Made by a program: the position numbers and the translations under genes. From Petunia secreta (Eukaryota; Streptophyta; Magnoliopsida; Solanales; Solanaceae), in contig JARKIP010000064.1 of the NCBI GenBank assembly GCA_029990175.1, positions 14,030,001-14,094,000 of the forward strand: a stretch of DNA of 64,000 bases. The letters run 5' to 3'. Shown here one piece after another: positions 23,861 through 35,532 of the stretch (position 1 is the first letter of the stretch; every line of letters begins with the position of its first letter). Under the pieces are notes generated by a model. It was not told where the DNA came from and searched no databases. It was given only the letters and a program-made list of their open reading frames with translations.

Positions 23861-24681
23861 CATTCTTCATTCTTTTGCTTTCTTGTATTTCAATGGCCTT
23901 CGACACAGAACATCATGCGGCCAAGTGTTCCAACTAGTCATTAGTCAAACTTTGTTAGGAATGGTATATTTTCCTGATAGTCTCTTTTGTGGTGCAAACC
24001 TTGGCATGTCACTCCAGATGCCAAACTACCTCATAGGCATTCCATTATCCAGGCAGGTCCTGACTGTGCTCTGCTACAACTGCAAAACAGGTGAACAATT
24101 TTTGCGAAACTTTCTTTTGCTCGTTTCGATGTTATTGTGAATGAAAAGCAGAAGTGGAAGAAAATTCGGATAAAGGACTCTGAATGAGAGATGCCCTTTA
24201 GGGAAGTAAAAGGACTTATCTGGAGGTGAAAGCGATGACCTCAATAACATGACGTGCATCTTGGCCTCGAACCCTGATCCATTCACAACAGTTGTCCCTC
24301 GACTCTTTCCCCAATAGAAACATTCAAAGCAATACTCGTCAAACCCCACTTGATGACGGTTACCAAAGCCCTCATTCGGTTAGCGGTGCCCCTTTCAGGG
24401 TTTTCACCGACTAACCTCTCTCTTTGTTCTTTTGCCTAACTGTTTGTCATGTGGCGCCCTTTCAGGTTTTCACCAACAAGACTTCATTCTTTTTTTTTCT
24501 TTTCTCTTTTTTTTTTTTCTCCCGTGGACCTCTTTAGTTCCACCCATTGTGATGATTTTTTGAGCTAACTCTTGCTCGATTGACATTCTCAAGATTGGCC
24601 AAAATGGTCTATTGGACATTTATCTGAGTTTGGAAGCAATGTTTGGCCTGTAATAGGGTGCCTTAAGCATCTCCCCCCCCC

Positions 24682-27153
24682 TTTCAAATACATTTTTTTT
24701 GTACATATTTTGGCTTTTAGAACAAAGCAAACATACATAAGTTGGTCTATGAAAGAACAAACATTCTATATAATAATTCTCATCACAACAGATACCATAT
24801 AAACGTATTCTCAAATATCATACCATGACAATAATGAAAAAAAGAAGGTATACAAGTTACCTAATGTGGAGCAACCGCACTACTAAGTAAATTTGAAAGC
24901 AACCCCGCAAGCAACTGGAAGCAGCCTCTTTTTAACCTTAAGCTTGACTCAAACCCTGAAGTTTATACTCCAAAAGACACTCAAGTTTGAGTTCTTTTGG
25001 TTCTAAACCTTCTTACTTAAGCAATGTACTTTTCTCAAGTTTCTAATATTTTTTTTTGCTCTCCTTTTCTTTTCTTAATTTTCAGCAGGTTTTGTTGTTT
25101 ATTTTCAGCTGGTAGAGCAGCTGAAAGATCATTATTTCAGCAGCCAAAACAGTTCCAAAATGATGAAATATGTACAAGTAGGGTCCTCTAAAAGGACCCC
25201 CATTACTCATTACATTACTAGAAGGGACTTGGACCAAACTAGAGCAACTAGGATCAGCCCCCAAGGTAACTAAACTATAACAAACTAACTAAGAATTGAA
25301 CTAACAGAACCAAAACAAATTTCCATATTTCAACTTAGTTTTTAACAGTTCTAATAGCTGGAAAAATTGCAAAGTCAGCCCATAACTAAGCCTAAACTAT
25401 ACTAAAACAAACAGATTCTAACTTGCTAAAAAATACCAGGAATCCTATGCTCGACAAAGCTAAACAAATTAGCACCTTAAGAGTTACACTAATTGTTTGG
25501 TGCAGACCTTTCAAGTCATACCATATGCTCACATTAAAACACACAAGACATGAACATAGTCATTTGAAATTGAAATTAATTCAAACTCAAACCATGAAAA
25601 ATACTAATTTCATTTCATAGTTGAAGACTGATCCATGACTAGTTTTGCTAAGGGCTAAACATGTGTATTTTCTATATCAAAAATGAGAATAAACAGGCAG
25701 GGAAAGGAGAGAGGTGTGGCAGTTTCAAATCTAACCGGAGAAGCCAAAGCATTCAACAAATCTGAGCCGCTACTGCCTTCGCGGACAACACCATTGTTAA
25801 TGCCTCGCCTATACAAAATCGTCATCGCAGCTGCAACTACTACCTCGTCCCACCAATGTTGAATCGCTGCTTTGAATCGCCACCACAAACAGCCATACAT
25901 TGCTACAGCTACTAACATCACCAGTGAACCACTCGTCACCACAGTTTTCATCACACCAAACAAATCACCAGAACATCGCCCCGGGTCAACAATTGCCTCA
26001 ATAACACTGCCTCGCTCCCGTTAGCCCGAGACCACAGTTCATCCCACAAGAAAATGCCCCACTGTCATAGCTAATATCAACATCAGAGCAAAGGAAAATC
26101 AACAGCATCACCACCGTGAGTCGAAATCAAAACACTGATTCATCACACCCCCAGCCCCGATGTCGCTACCTCGACGCCACTAATAAATCATCACAGTCTC
26201 CGTACCACTGCTGCTATCATTTCCACCCCCAAATTCAACATACACCAGCCTCAATCATTAATTACAATTGCGGAAACAGAGCAACCACAAACCCAAACAG
26301 AAAAAGAAAAACAGAAAAAAAATAAGAAGAAGATCAAACGGGAAACAGAAACGGGAAAGGGAAAAGAAACGGGGAAAGGGATGGGTATTTGGGAAACGGG
26401 ATAAGAGGGTGAAAGATGAGTAAAGGAAGAGAGGGAACTAGGAAACTTACCGAAAAAAGCACAAAGTGGCCGGATTTTTTCTTTGACCAAACTTTTGACT
26501 CCCGATCTACTCCAAACGGCTTGGATTTAGACGAAACCAATAGCATAAATGGAACGAGGGTGCCGAGATCTTTTGAATGATATATAATTTGTATTTTTCC
26601 GGCCACCGGAGGTGGTGGCCGGCGGCGGAGAGACGGCGGCTCCACGGTGGAGCAGTGGTGGTGGAACTTTCCAGTGGGGAGAGAAATTTTCGGGCAGGAT
26701 CTCCCCAAGCCTTTGAGGCTTATGTGAAGTGTGTGCAAATGAGGGGTTTTTGGGAAATATAAGGGAATGGGGTGAAGGGATATGGACCATTAGATCAAAA
26801 TTGATCTAATGGTTAGGATTGATCAAGATTTGGACGGGCCAAATATGGGAATTGGGCTAAGGTGGTGGGCTGATGGGCTGGCATTTTTTATAAATAGCCA
26901 TTTAAAGAAGCCTATATTTATTTACAGTACACACAATTAACTACATAAAAACTCACAATTAAAAATAAGAGTCACGATTAACACATAACAAGCAATTTTT
27001 GTTAATTTTTACATTTTACTTCCTAATTAATGATAATTTTATCTAAGAATAAACACTAAAAATCCAAAAAAAATTTTGACGACACGTCCTAAGCATCTAA
27101 TACGACTATTCTGGGCAATTTTATGAATTTGGTGCCAAAATTAGGTGATTACA
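24682..27153 (-). repeat. 5' LTR of the Ogre-like element, truncated (2,472 bp)
   Basis: Matches 20200-22671 base for base in length. Substitutions seen: tacaattgcgg/tacaaatgcgg, gagcaacc/gagcagcc, ttccagtgg/ttccggtgg, ttttatcta/ttttagcta. A minus-strand TATA box (tataaaaa at 26892-26885) is retained, so a promoter may survive although the downstream LTR part is gone. Confidence 0.93.
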
Positions 27154-27158
27154 AAGTC
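27154..27158. repeat. Target-site duplication aagtc (right)
   Basis: Exact match to 18591-18595 at the other end of the Ogre-like element. Confidence 0.9.
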
Positions 27159-27952
27159 CACCGGTATCAAACAAATCAAAGGCACCTAGCATTCTACCTA
27201 TTCCTTTCGTCTAGGGTCACCTATACTAACTACTCTAATCCTAATAAAAATAAAAACTACCCGGTCAAAGGCCTCCCCGTGGAAAAGAACCGAGGCCATA
27301 AGAAAAAACACGGGGTGGATGACATGTACCACTAACAAAGACTAAAGAGAAAATATTTTTGAACTTTTTCATTAGTTTACTAATTTTTTTTTTTTTTATA
27401 TTAAAGCAAGAAACAAATAAAAATAAAGTCAAGTGACAAAAGAAAAAATCCTAATGGTACATGCATCCGTAACCTTAAAAATAAAGGAGAGTTCCCCCAC
27501 CCACACTTAAATCAAGCAATGTCCTCAGTGCTAAAAATAAGAAAGTGCAAAGGTAAAGAAAACTTCCCTGAGGGCCAATCGGCCTAGCCGTTGGCGCTAG
27601 CATCCTCCAAGCTTCCGTATAACATGAGGTACTCAGACTTCCCCCAACAGGTCATCAATATTAGGCCGGGGTGAGGATACCCCATACTTAAACTCGACAT
27701 TACATGAACCTGCAATCCAAAGAATAACCCAAAGTAATATACAACTACAAAAATAATAATAAAAATAAATAAAAGTAAAGCAAGCAAATTGGGTTGCCTC
27801 CCAAGAAGCGCTTGATTTAACGTCGCGGCAGGACGAAGACAACTTCATCACTTTTGCCTCCACCTTGAACTTATGAATTGAATCCCCAACTTTGCTTCAA
27901 GCTTATGACTATGGTATTGGAGTGGTGGCAAAAATACAAAAGGACCAAGTAA
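27159..27952 (-). other. Athila-like interior downstream of the ORF, non-coding
   Basis: Continues the internal region interrupted at 18595. Contains gggttgcctcccaagaagcg near 27790, a phrase I associate with Athila-type internal regions. No supportable ORF. Confidence 0.55.
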
Positions 27953-28837
27953 CTATTGTCGCATTTTACACTTCTTAGCTTTTAAGTGAGGGATGTCGTT
28001 TTGTCTCCTCGGCATCACAAACTTTAAAATATAGGCACCTTGTTCCTCCTCCCTTGGTTTCTTCATAAGCTTGGGTGGCCCAATTTTCATGTCACCGTCC
28101 AAACACAATGTTGAAAAATGATTGGAATGAGGTCCAATGCACTTCAATTCTAAAATTGCACTACTTTTGACACCCTCACTTGCACAAACACTAGAGTCCT
28201 CAAATATGATGTTTTCTATTTCCTCACTTGACTCTAATGTGATTTCCTCAACTTCGGCATCATCAACTAATATTAGGTCGAATGGTAGGAATTCCACTTT
28301 TTGCTCCTCAAATTGGCTTCTAAGCTCTTCTATCTCAAATCTACTATTCACGACAATTGATAATTGGGCATCAGACACCTCAATTATATCACTCAAATTT
28401 GCCTCTAGATCATAAATAGCCAAGCCAAATTGATCAATCTCTTGTCCGAACTCCACTCTTTCTTCCATAAATTGCCTCGTCATATTTGTTAGTTCACTCC
28501 TGAAATTCCCATAAGCTTCTAAGAGTTTGGCTTGCTCTATTAGCCAAGTTTCGCTAACAACCTGCACTTTATCGCTCCTGTCAAACTCACAAACATCATT
28601 AGAATCATCACAAAAATTATTGGGGGAAGGAGCATGACATTTAGGACAATCATTCCACCGACCACCACACAATTTACAAAAATTCCAATCAAAGATGGTA
28701 AAAAATTCACATAACCAGTCTCGTAGGGTTGAAAGAGTTGGATAATTTTCCCACAGGTGGGTTCCTCCGCAAAGTAGACAGAGATCATTAAAATTTGAGC
28801 AATCATCATTCGACCAATTTTCATTAATAGATGCCAT
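27953..28837 (-). CDS. 294-aa Cys-rich protein of the Athila-like element (gag-related?)
   Basis: An intact minus-strand ORF starts with ATG 116 bp downstream of the element's 5' LTR and ends TAG at 27953. Its N-terminal third holds two CxxCGG motifs: CLLCGGTHLWENYP (C20, C23, H27), which resembles the CxxCGGxHxxxxC knuckle of Athila-type Gag but has Tyr where the last Cys is expected, and CKLCGGRWNDCPKCH (C54-H68). The middle (about 95-180) is predicted helical and Glu-rich (EERVEFGQEIDQFGLAIYDL); about 195-225 is acidic. No protease or polymerase follows. It could be a shortened, diverged Gag retained for RNA packaging; this is inference. It could be expressed from the adjacent LTR. Confidence 0.65.
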   Translation of the reverse strand: MASINENWSNDDCSNFNDLCLLCGGTHLWENYPTLSTLRDWLCEFFTIFDWNFCKLCGGRWNDCPKCHAPSPNNFCDDSNDVCEFDRSDKVQVVSETWLIEQAKLLEAYGNFRSELTNMTRQFMEERVEFGQEIDQFGLAIYDLEANLSDIIEVSDAQLSIVVNSRFEIEELRSQFEEQKVEFLPFDLILVDDAEVEEITLESSEEIENIIFEDSSVCASEGVKSSAILELKCIGPHSNHFSTLCLDGDMKIGPPKLMKKPREEEQGAYILKFVMPRRQNDIPHLKAKKCKMRQ

Positions 28838-28934
28838 GATAAGACAAGTAACACAATACTAGACTAAACAAAAATTAAACTTGAATATAAAATAATAAAT
28901 TGTTCAAAAGAAAACAGTCAATTATTTAGTCCCC

Positions 28935-28953
28935 GGCAACGGCGCCAAAAACT
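28935..28953 (-). other. Primer-binding site (tRNA-Asp type) of the Athila-like element
   Basis: Minus strand reads tggcgccgttgccgggga, separated from the end of the 5' LTR by a few bases (aagttttt). This is the known Athila/Calypso primer type. Confidence 0.88.
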
Positions 28954-30257
28954 TGTTGCTCCCAACGCACACACAAGTATACGTGGTCGACAACTAATAA
29001 AGTGATAAGTAGAGTATCGTTCCCACGAGGACTATTCAGACTGAATTCTAGCAAACAATTTCCTAAGAACTATTCAGGGATCTTTTTCCAATGGTGAGGA
29101 TTTTACTAACTAAAACAATAATTAAAACAAATAACTGAAGTCAAGTCACAGAACAATTTATGGGTTGTTATCAATAATGGAGAAACGGTCCAGGGTCAGA
29201 GTTAGGAACAATCCAGTTGAGTTTTCCAGTTGATTCTACTTCTTGATTTCCTAGATTGCTAACTAACAGGTTAATTGTACCCGTGAAAACCTTTCGATTC
29301 TTCACGGTCTATGCAGGCTACTCCAATCCCTATATGTCTATGGGTTGAATCACGTGCACGCATTAACGAATTCTGTGATTAGTTAAGCTAGGCGAGCAAG
29401 TATATGTCTATCCTACTCACACATTGGTTCCCCGATGCCCGGGTTCATAATCTAGCTCTACTCATTCTTATTGCGTTCATAAATTCCCTCTTTCGAGTTC
29501 AATCTAAAAACCATAGATAGTGTTCAATTATCAGGCCTCAATAATCAAATAATTATGATCAAGAAAGAATAAACAATCCGTAATGGTAAATCAATATGTA
29601 GAAATCAACTTTCAAACATCAACCTTCATGTATTTACTCTAACGCTAGAATGAAAAAACTATAGAATTAAGGAGAAGAATAAGAGAAAGATAGAAAGAAC
29701 TTGTTAGAAGACATCTAGGGCTCCTCCCCTCTCCTCCAAAACTTGCTCCAAAGTCTGAAATCCTACCAAAAATGAAGTAAAAAAGTATTTATAGGGTTTA
29801 CAAAGGCCTAGTAATAAGTTACACCTAAGCCTAGACGAAATAGGAAGTACCAAAAACGCTCCAGGGGCGCTGTAGGTGGCGCCCCGCGCCCCCGAACGCG
29901 CCACCCCAGGCAGAACCCGTAGAAACTTGGGCGCTTTTGGGGCGCCTCGCGCCACTCAAAGCGCCAGAAGGATGGGCGCTTTTGGGGGCGCCCCGCGCCA
30001 CTCAAAGCGCCAGGCCAAATTCCTGCCTCCTTCGTTTGCAGCTCGCGTCGCGTTGTGCCTTCGTATGTTCGATCCAATCCTCAATCCAAATCCAATCTTT
30101 TCTTACTCAATCATGCTCTTTAAAGCTCCAATTGCACTTCATAACAACCTACAATCATACGGCATAAAATCAGTGCAAAATCACATTCATTAACTAGAAA
30201 ACGGGCGAATAAAGTACTCAAACGTAAGGAAATATGGGCATAAAATGCCAAACATCA
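28954..30257 (-). repeat. 5' LTR of the Athila-like element (1,304 bp)
   Basis: tgttgctccc...aacatca in plus orientation, followed by the TSD gtgta. A TATA box (tataaata on the minus strand at 29793-29786) lies upstream of the transcribed part and would drive the 294-codon ORF. The same family forms the solo LTR at 50776. Confidence 0.93.
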
Positions 30258-30989
30258 GTGTATTAAATCATTCCTTTTTTATTTCAAAGGATGAATTGTG
30301 GTGATTTCGGCTCACCCTAAAATCCTAATATTTATAGTCTTGTGCCTCGGTGAAAGACTACAACTAGAAATCATGCATTACATAGAATATAATGCAATGT
30401 ACAAAAGGTCTGATATAAAGGAATCTCCTTACAGAATAATAAATTGCTATTAGTGCCCATACTAAAGACTATACACCTTTCAATTGTATTTGTCAATTAT
30501 CATTGGTGTTTAATCATACTTAAAATACTTCGACCATTGGTGGTTGAAGCACAAAAAGACACGGTTTTTTTTTGTTTTGGTAAAAACAAATTGTTGTCAT
30601 CATTTTGTTTTCTCCTATGAGAGAGTTCAAATTAAATTATGGCAGTCGATTAATTCTAACACTTTTCATATCCTATTGGAATTATTATATAAAGAAAAAA
30701 GTGTTGCGAAAATATTGCTATCGCGAAATTGATATGTACATGCGTGTGTGTATATATATATGTTCATAAGTGAACAAGATAACAGTGACATAGTAACTGA
30801 AATTGAATCATGATGTTACATTCTTAGCTAATGTCTTTTCCTAAGTAGGGTGAGATAGGTTAAGACTTATCTCTTCATGAAAATGTGGACCAATTGCTTC
30901 TGCTATTGTCAGTCAAATAGATTTGAGTAAAGGGTCATATTGGTGATAATGGATATGTTACAATTAGCACGAAGATGACTAAAAGAATC
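30258..30989. other. Non-coding flank of the Athila-like insertion
   Basis: Begins with the right TSD gtgta. AT-rich; a short (TG)n(TA)n run lies near 30742-30760. A 62-codon frame at 30544-30732 has no motif. It is probably decayed copia interior. Confidence 0.4.
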
Positions 30990-31595
30990 CATTTATATTG
31001 CTGGTCCCGGTGGGAGTAACTGTCAATTGATAAATCAATTTTATCAATCTTAACCTTTACGTATTCCAATCGTCAATTTGAGATCGAAGGGGAGGCATAT
31101 GTAGTTACTCCACAAGATGAATAAGAGCTATGAAAGATAAATGAGGCTCTTAAATACCCTGTTAAGGATAAATAGTTTAAGCAATGGAAGATGAAAAGGA
31201 GTTAGTGAAATCACACCAAGATGTGGAATTGGTTGATCTATCTTTGAGCCTTACGCCATTGGGAAATAGTGTGTTCTCAAAATATGTGAAAGACTTATTG
31301 TAGTATTGCAAACTATGGGTGAATTCGTAAGGTTAAGATTTCAAGAAATCGTTCCAAGAGATCGTTGTCTCTTCACAAGAATCTTATATGAAGATAATTC
31401 TTGAACGATTTAATATGCAATAGTGCAAATCCATTAATACTCCTATTTCTAGAGACGAAGTTTTAAGTGGGAGGATGTGTCCTCATGAATCCACAAGAAT
31501 ATGATTTGTTTCATGAAGCTTGATATCTATTATTCTCGTTAGTAGATATCAATCTGACTTAGAAAAGGAATACTGAAAAGCAGCCAAAGGATACT
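30990..31595 (+). pseudogene. Degenerate copia pol, integrase-RT linker to RT C-terminus
   Basis: In shifting plus frames I read NEALKYPVKD-like, then EDEKELVKSHQDVELVDL near 31190 (equivalent to the copia segment just before RT motif 1), a deletion, then ILERFNMQ near 31398 and INTPISRDEVLSGRMCP near 31432, which is the C-terminal end of copia RT. An AAKGxLRY-type motif near 31580 is cut by the atact target site of the composite element. Many stops; not functional. Confidence 0.7.
31591..31595. repeat. Target-site duplication atact (left)
   Basis: atact precedes tgtattggataaaa at 31596 and is repeated at 63428-63432, directly after ...ggttaaaca. Confidence 0.92.
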
Positions 31596-32192
31596 TGTAT
31601 TGGATAAAAGCTGACTGGACTTGAAAAGGTGACACGTGTCTACTACGTGGCACGAGCAGAAGTTCCAACGGACAGACATCTAACGGACAGACATTTATCA
31701 CGAGCAGACCTGGAGGAGTTATGAAACACTTCAACAGTCAACACGGTCTGAGTGAGCAGTTATTAACATGATCATTCACGATCATTCAATTAATGGTCAT
31801 TAAGGCAATCATTACAACCCAGCGGTTATGCCTCCAACGGGTACGTACCCAGCGGTTATGCCTCCAACGGATACGTGCCCAGCGGTTACTTATCCAGACG
31901 GATCCATGCCCAGAGGTTACGAATCCAACGGGTGCCTACCAGACTTATAAATAGCATTTGCCCTAAATGATTGTAACAAAACTTTACTTCCTGCCTACAA
32001 TATCAATAAGAATACTCTCTCACTCTTGCTCTAATATTCCTTTTACTCATATTTTGCCTATCATTTTAGTACTTTGATCCTCTGAGTGCGACTGGTATCG
32101 AAGAACTCTCCACGAGGATAAGCGATACGATATGGTTACCTCTCATTATTTCTGTTTATGCTTTATCCTTATTAGTTAATACTTATATCTCG
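31596..32192 (+). repeat. LTR A of the composite (5' LTR, 3' end missing)
   Basis: Aligns with LTR B and C from tgtattggataaaa to ...acttatatctcg, then jumps into the 3' internal region (tgacaaaacttcc). It lacks about 95 bp of the LTR end. A has a 16-bp tandem duplication (aacggacagacatcta type) and several differences not shared by B and C. TATA box tataaata at 31946-31953. Confidence 0.9.
31818..31940 (+). repeat. 30-bp tandem repeat inside the composite's LTRs, 4 copies
   Basis: Unit cccagcggttatgcctccaa followed by cgggtacgta, with the third and fourth units diverged. Present also in LTR B (41676-41798) and LTR C (62934-63056). It lies just upstream of the TATA box, so it could be a promoter-proximal enhancer-type repeat; this is inference. 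Confidence 0.85.
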
Positions 32193-32742
32193 TGACAAAA
32201 CTTCCACGAAAATAAGAGAAGTCGTTCACAAGGCCAGCGACTCGGCCAGAGCCAATCTACAAAGCCGTGCAACAACTTTCGACTATCAAAACGATAAGCA
32301 AGGTTATACGCACAGAGCAATGATTCGGCCAAAACTCTAACGACCACGATTCGGTCAGACTACTTACAACTTACGACCTCTTCCTAACGAAAGGCTAAGT
32401 TAAAAACATTCGGGCAAACTTTTGGAGACCAGAACTTAATAAAGTTCAAACTTCAGAAAATTCCCAATCATAAGGCACGAAAGCCACAACACATGCAAAC
32501 AAATGATCAAAAGTTCAGGCTAAATATAGTCATTGAATAGATCTAAAAGCATATATACATTATCCTGTAAAACGATAAGATGCCGAAAACGGCTGACAGA
32601 AGTTTACAGAGTGATCAAAGGCCAAATGAAACCGGCCATACAAGAGACCAGAAAGTCTTTACCAGACTTCTGTCCACAAACAAACAAATCTAGCTCTCGC
32701 CAGACAATAAAAAATACATCAATCAAAGATTGAAAAAGGGCA

Positions 32743-35532
32743 TCAACATTTAGGGCTACGACCAGAACTCGACGCACCAGCTCCGTCGGTTCTGCCATCG
32801 TCCCCTGAATTCTCGCCGTCATCTTCGTCCTCATCTTCATCTTCACCTTCAGACTCCTCAGGAGAGAGATTCAGTGCTTGTCTTATTCTACGAACAACGC
32901 TCTTTGTCGTCTGCAGCATCTCCTCAACATTAACTTGTTTAGCCTGAATCTGCACGAGCAAAGTACGCTTGGCCTCAAGCGCAGCAAGCTTGGCCTTAAT
33001 CTCAGACTGATCGCGAAGGTTTGCCAAGTCTTTTGTTAGAGCGGCCTGAGCACTCATCAATTGAGCGACCTGATCCTTGGCAGCCTGGAGTTCAGCTCTG
33101 GCCTTAGTAGATCCTTCATTGGCACTTTGCAGATCCATCTCAGGGGATGCACGATCAACAATAGCACTGTTCAAAGAAGTTGTACATTCTTCGAGTAATC
33201 TCTCTAGACCCTGAGTAGAGCGTGAGAAGAGAAGAAGGTCCTTCTCCCTAGTAAGTGCGTTAATCTGCTCGACACGTTCATTGTTGACATCAGTCAACCG
33301 ATTAACCTCACTCCCTAGGAGACCACACTGCTCCATCAAGGTCTTGTTCTCCTTCAGAGCATCTAGCAACTCTTTCTTTACCTCGAGTACTTGATCGACG
33401 TTGTTAAGCCTGGAGCAAAACATGAGCTCGGCAGCCAGCATACTTGACTGAAAAAGCAAAACAATTCAAGGTTAGAAGTCCGAGGCTAAAGTTATTCCTA
33501 ACACAAAGCGGAAAACACTTACCCGGGCAGAATCAGCAGCAATATGAAAGGCCAATTCCTCATCACTTAGCTCCCTCAGCACCCATTCTTCACGGGGACC
33601 GATGAGCGAAGAGATCGCCTTAGCCAAACCACCCGCTCCAGTTATGAAGTTAACATCAGGGGCAAGTTTCAGGGTATGCTTCCCCTCACAGTACTTGGGT
33701 TCCCAAGCCTGCTCGGAAGGATAATTTGGTCCAAACTTGTAACGGACACCCCTGATGTCCTTCAATTCGGTCTGGCCACCGATGACTGACCGCCAGATGA
33801 ACCTTGTTGATGAAAGGTTAGAATCACATTCCACTCCAGGATTTATCGTCTCGCACTCGCGAAGACCGACCGGCACCGCCCCCTCAGTAGCCACATTCTC
33901 CAGGTCCTCAAAACGAAAAACACGAGGACCTCGGCTACTCTCTTGGGGAGCTTCTTCCCTAACTTCTTCCTTTACTTCTTCTTCTTCTTCTTCTTCACCC
34001 ACCTTTCTTTTCCCCTTGTCTACACGAGAAGGAGCTGCCTCCACCCCGTCATCAACTCGGGGACTCCTCTCCGGAGTACGGACAGCCTCCTCCTCGGCCC
34101 TTCTTCTGTCACTACGAAGATGAGGTCTTCGCCTAAGGGGAACATCAACTTCGGCCTCAGTGTCCGAAAGATAGATAACCTCCTTGGCTAAACCCTCTCC
34201 CCGTGCAGACTCGGGGACTTCAACAGCAGTCTGGACATTCTCTTCCACGAGCCCTGGTACACTGGCCCTAGACGAAGGCTCACCCCCAGCAGACGAGGCT
34301 TGCCCGGCAGCCACGGAAGTCTTACGAGCAGACCTCTTCCGTGCTCCACCTTCGTCTTGGCTCTTCTTCTTTCTTTTCAGGGAGTCCAGACCACCAGACA
34401 AGAGTTCCTCGCCCCCCTCCCTGCTGCGCAGTGCCTCCATCGAAGCTTGTATACCCGCGGCCTCAGCATCTGGGTCAGCGACAGGTTCGGAAGGCCCGTC
34501 TTGGGGGGGAGCAGGAAAGAAATCTCCTGAAGTACCCAAACTTACAAAAAGGTAAAACGGTCAGACACGGAGAAGTTTCAAAGGAGAAGGATAATCATGA
34601 AAGCAGAAATATTCTCACCATGATTTTTCACAGTCAAATTTTTATGGGCAGCAAAATGCGCCTATTCTCTCCTCTCAGGAGCGAACTCCTTTAAAATTGC
34701 CTCAACCCACGTCGTTAGCTCATCGACAGATATGAGCCCGTCGTAGGGTTGCTTGGCCGCTACAAAAAGAAATTTAACGGAGTTAGCATATGAGAAGGAA
34801 AAGAAGAACAGGAAGAATTTCAAAAATACTCGGGGACTTACGCTTCTTATTCCAGACTTCTGGAAGATAAGTCTTGTCGCCAAAAGTCAAGGCCGAGGAG
34901 CGCACGAACAGATACCGGTGTACCCAGCCTCGGTTACCTGTATCTTCAGAACTGCGCACCAAGCCCTTGCTCCCGCACATCCTGGCATTCACACAGCCGT
35001 CTTTAAAAATTTGTATACTGTACAAAGAAATAAAATGTTCGTATCCAAAAAACTGATCGGTTTCCATTGCAAACCAATCTAAAAGCGTAACTATTCTGTA
35101 TAAACTGGGGCACAGCTGCCCCGGGCAGAGCAGGTACTCCCTGCAGAGCCTCTCCAGCACAGGGTGCAGGGGTAACCTACATCCCACTGTGAAAGGGTAG
35201 GTGCACATGGCTGTCCACCCAGCCCTATGGGAAGTAATATTCTCCTTCTCGGAGACCGGCAAAAGGGGAACCTCATCACCCCAGTGGCAATCCATCCTCA
35301 CTCGTGGGATCAACTCCTTCGTGATCCCAGACCTAAACCTATACGCCGGCCTGTTGCGCGTATCTCCTTCTTTATTATTAAAGGACTTAATGTTACAGTC
35401 CGCCTCTAATTCACCCCATTTCTTGGGGATAATTTCTGTAGCAGTAGCCTGAGTAGCCCGGGGCCTAGGAGTGGCCGATGAGGAACTACCAGCAATATCT
35501 GTGCCTGGGTTTTTTCTAGATCTTGAAGTCAT
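32743..35532 (-). CDS. Antisense ORF (aORF) copy 1, Transposase_28-like, spliced
   Basis: It runs opposite to gag-pol in the 3' internal region. Exon 1 (35532-34842, true ATG) contains LHPVLERLCREYLLCPGQL and GNRGWVHRYLFVRSSALTFG, the pattern of the PF04195 'putative gypsy type transposon' domain. Its donor is C|GTAAGT; an intron 34841-34760 ends TTTTTGTAG. An exon 2 from 34759 meets TAG at 34664. A further exon (about 34540-33523) is Ser/Glu/Lys-rich with basic stretches and joins in frame across a 75-bp intron (33522-33448, GTAAGT...TTTTTCAG) to a last exon (33447-32743) that is coiled-coil and ends in an acidic DEDEDEDD tail. The joint between exon 2 and the next exon is not resolved. Extra antisense ORFs are known in Retand and Grande elements; their function is unknown. 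Confidence 0.72.

Larger units (their letters stand above)
22672..24681 (-). other. Ogre-like 3' internal region, non-coding
   Basis: It carries, in reverse order, the landmarks of 1100-3471: the conserved block next to the polypurine tract (22672-22890), a ctagacact-rich block (22890-23080), the 43-bp array, and ggttttcaccgact phrases near 24400-24475. The 36-bp array found at 1850-2410 is absent. The junction with the truncated 5' LTR is at 24681/24682, after a run of ten Cs. Confidence 0.85.
18596..27153 (-). mobile_element. Ogre-like element with internal deletion, TSD aagtc
   Basis: The left end tgtcacgactc at 18596 is preceded by aagtc; the right end ...ggtgattaca at 27153 is followed by aagtc. 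Reading on the minus strand, the 5' LTR is on the right (24682-27153, truncated) and the complete 3' LTR is on the left (18596-22671, 4,076 bp). The polypurine tract aaagaggggcagc abuts the 3' LTR. The deletion removed the 3' 1.6 kb of the 5' LTR, the primer-binding site, gag, pol and part of the 3' region, leaving 2 kb of interior. Very long LTRs and 3' tandem arrays are typical of Ogre. The copy cannot make proteins or prime reverse transcription. Confidence 0.9.
15881..30257 (-). mobile_element. Athila-like non-autonomous LTR retrotransposon
   Basis: Two direct LTRs (1,315 and 1,304 bp, tgttgctccc...aacatca in plus orientation) are bounded by gtgta. The primer-binding site next to the right LTR reads tggcgccgttgccgggga on the minus strand, the tRNA-Asp type used by Athila and Calypso elements. 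A G-rich polypurine tract abuts the left LTR. The element is therefore minus-strand, with its 5' LTR on the right. Without the nested Ogre-like element it is about 5.8 kb, with one 294-codon ORF and no protease, reverse transcriptase or integrase. Mobilisation would need proteins from a relative. Confidence 0.92.

Noticed and set aside
33755..34555. Plus-strand open frames of 120-123 aa over the aORF
   Set aside because: Complementary to the Ser/Glu-rich aORF exon; the minus strand has the splice sites, frame continuity and duplicate-copy support.
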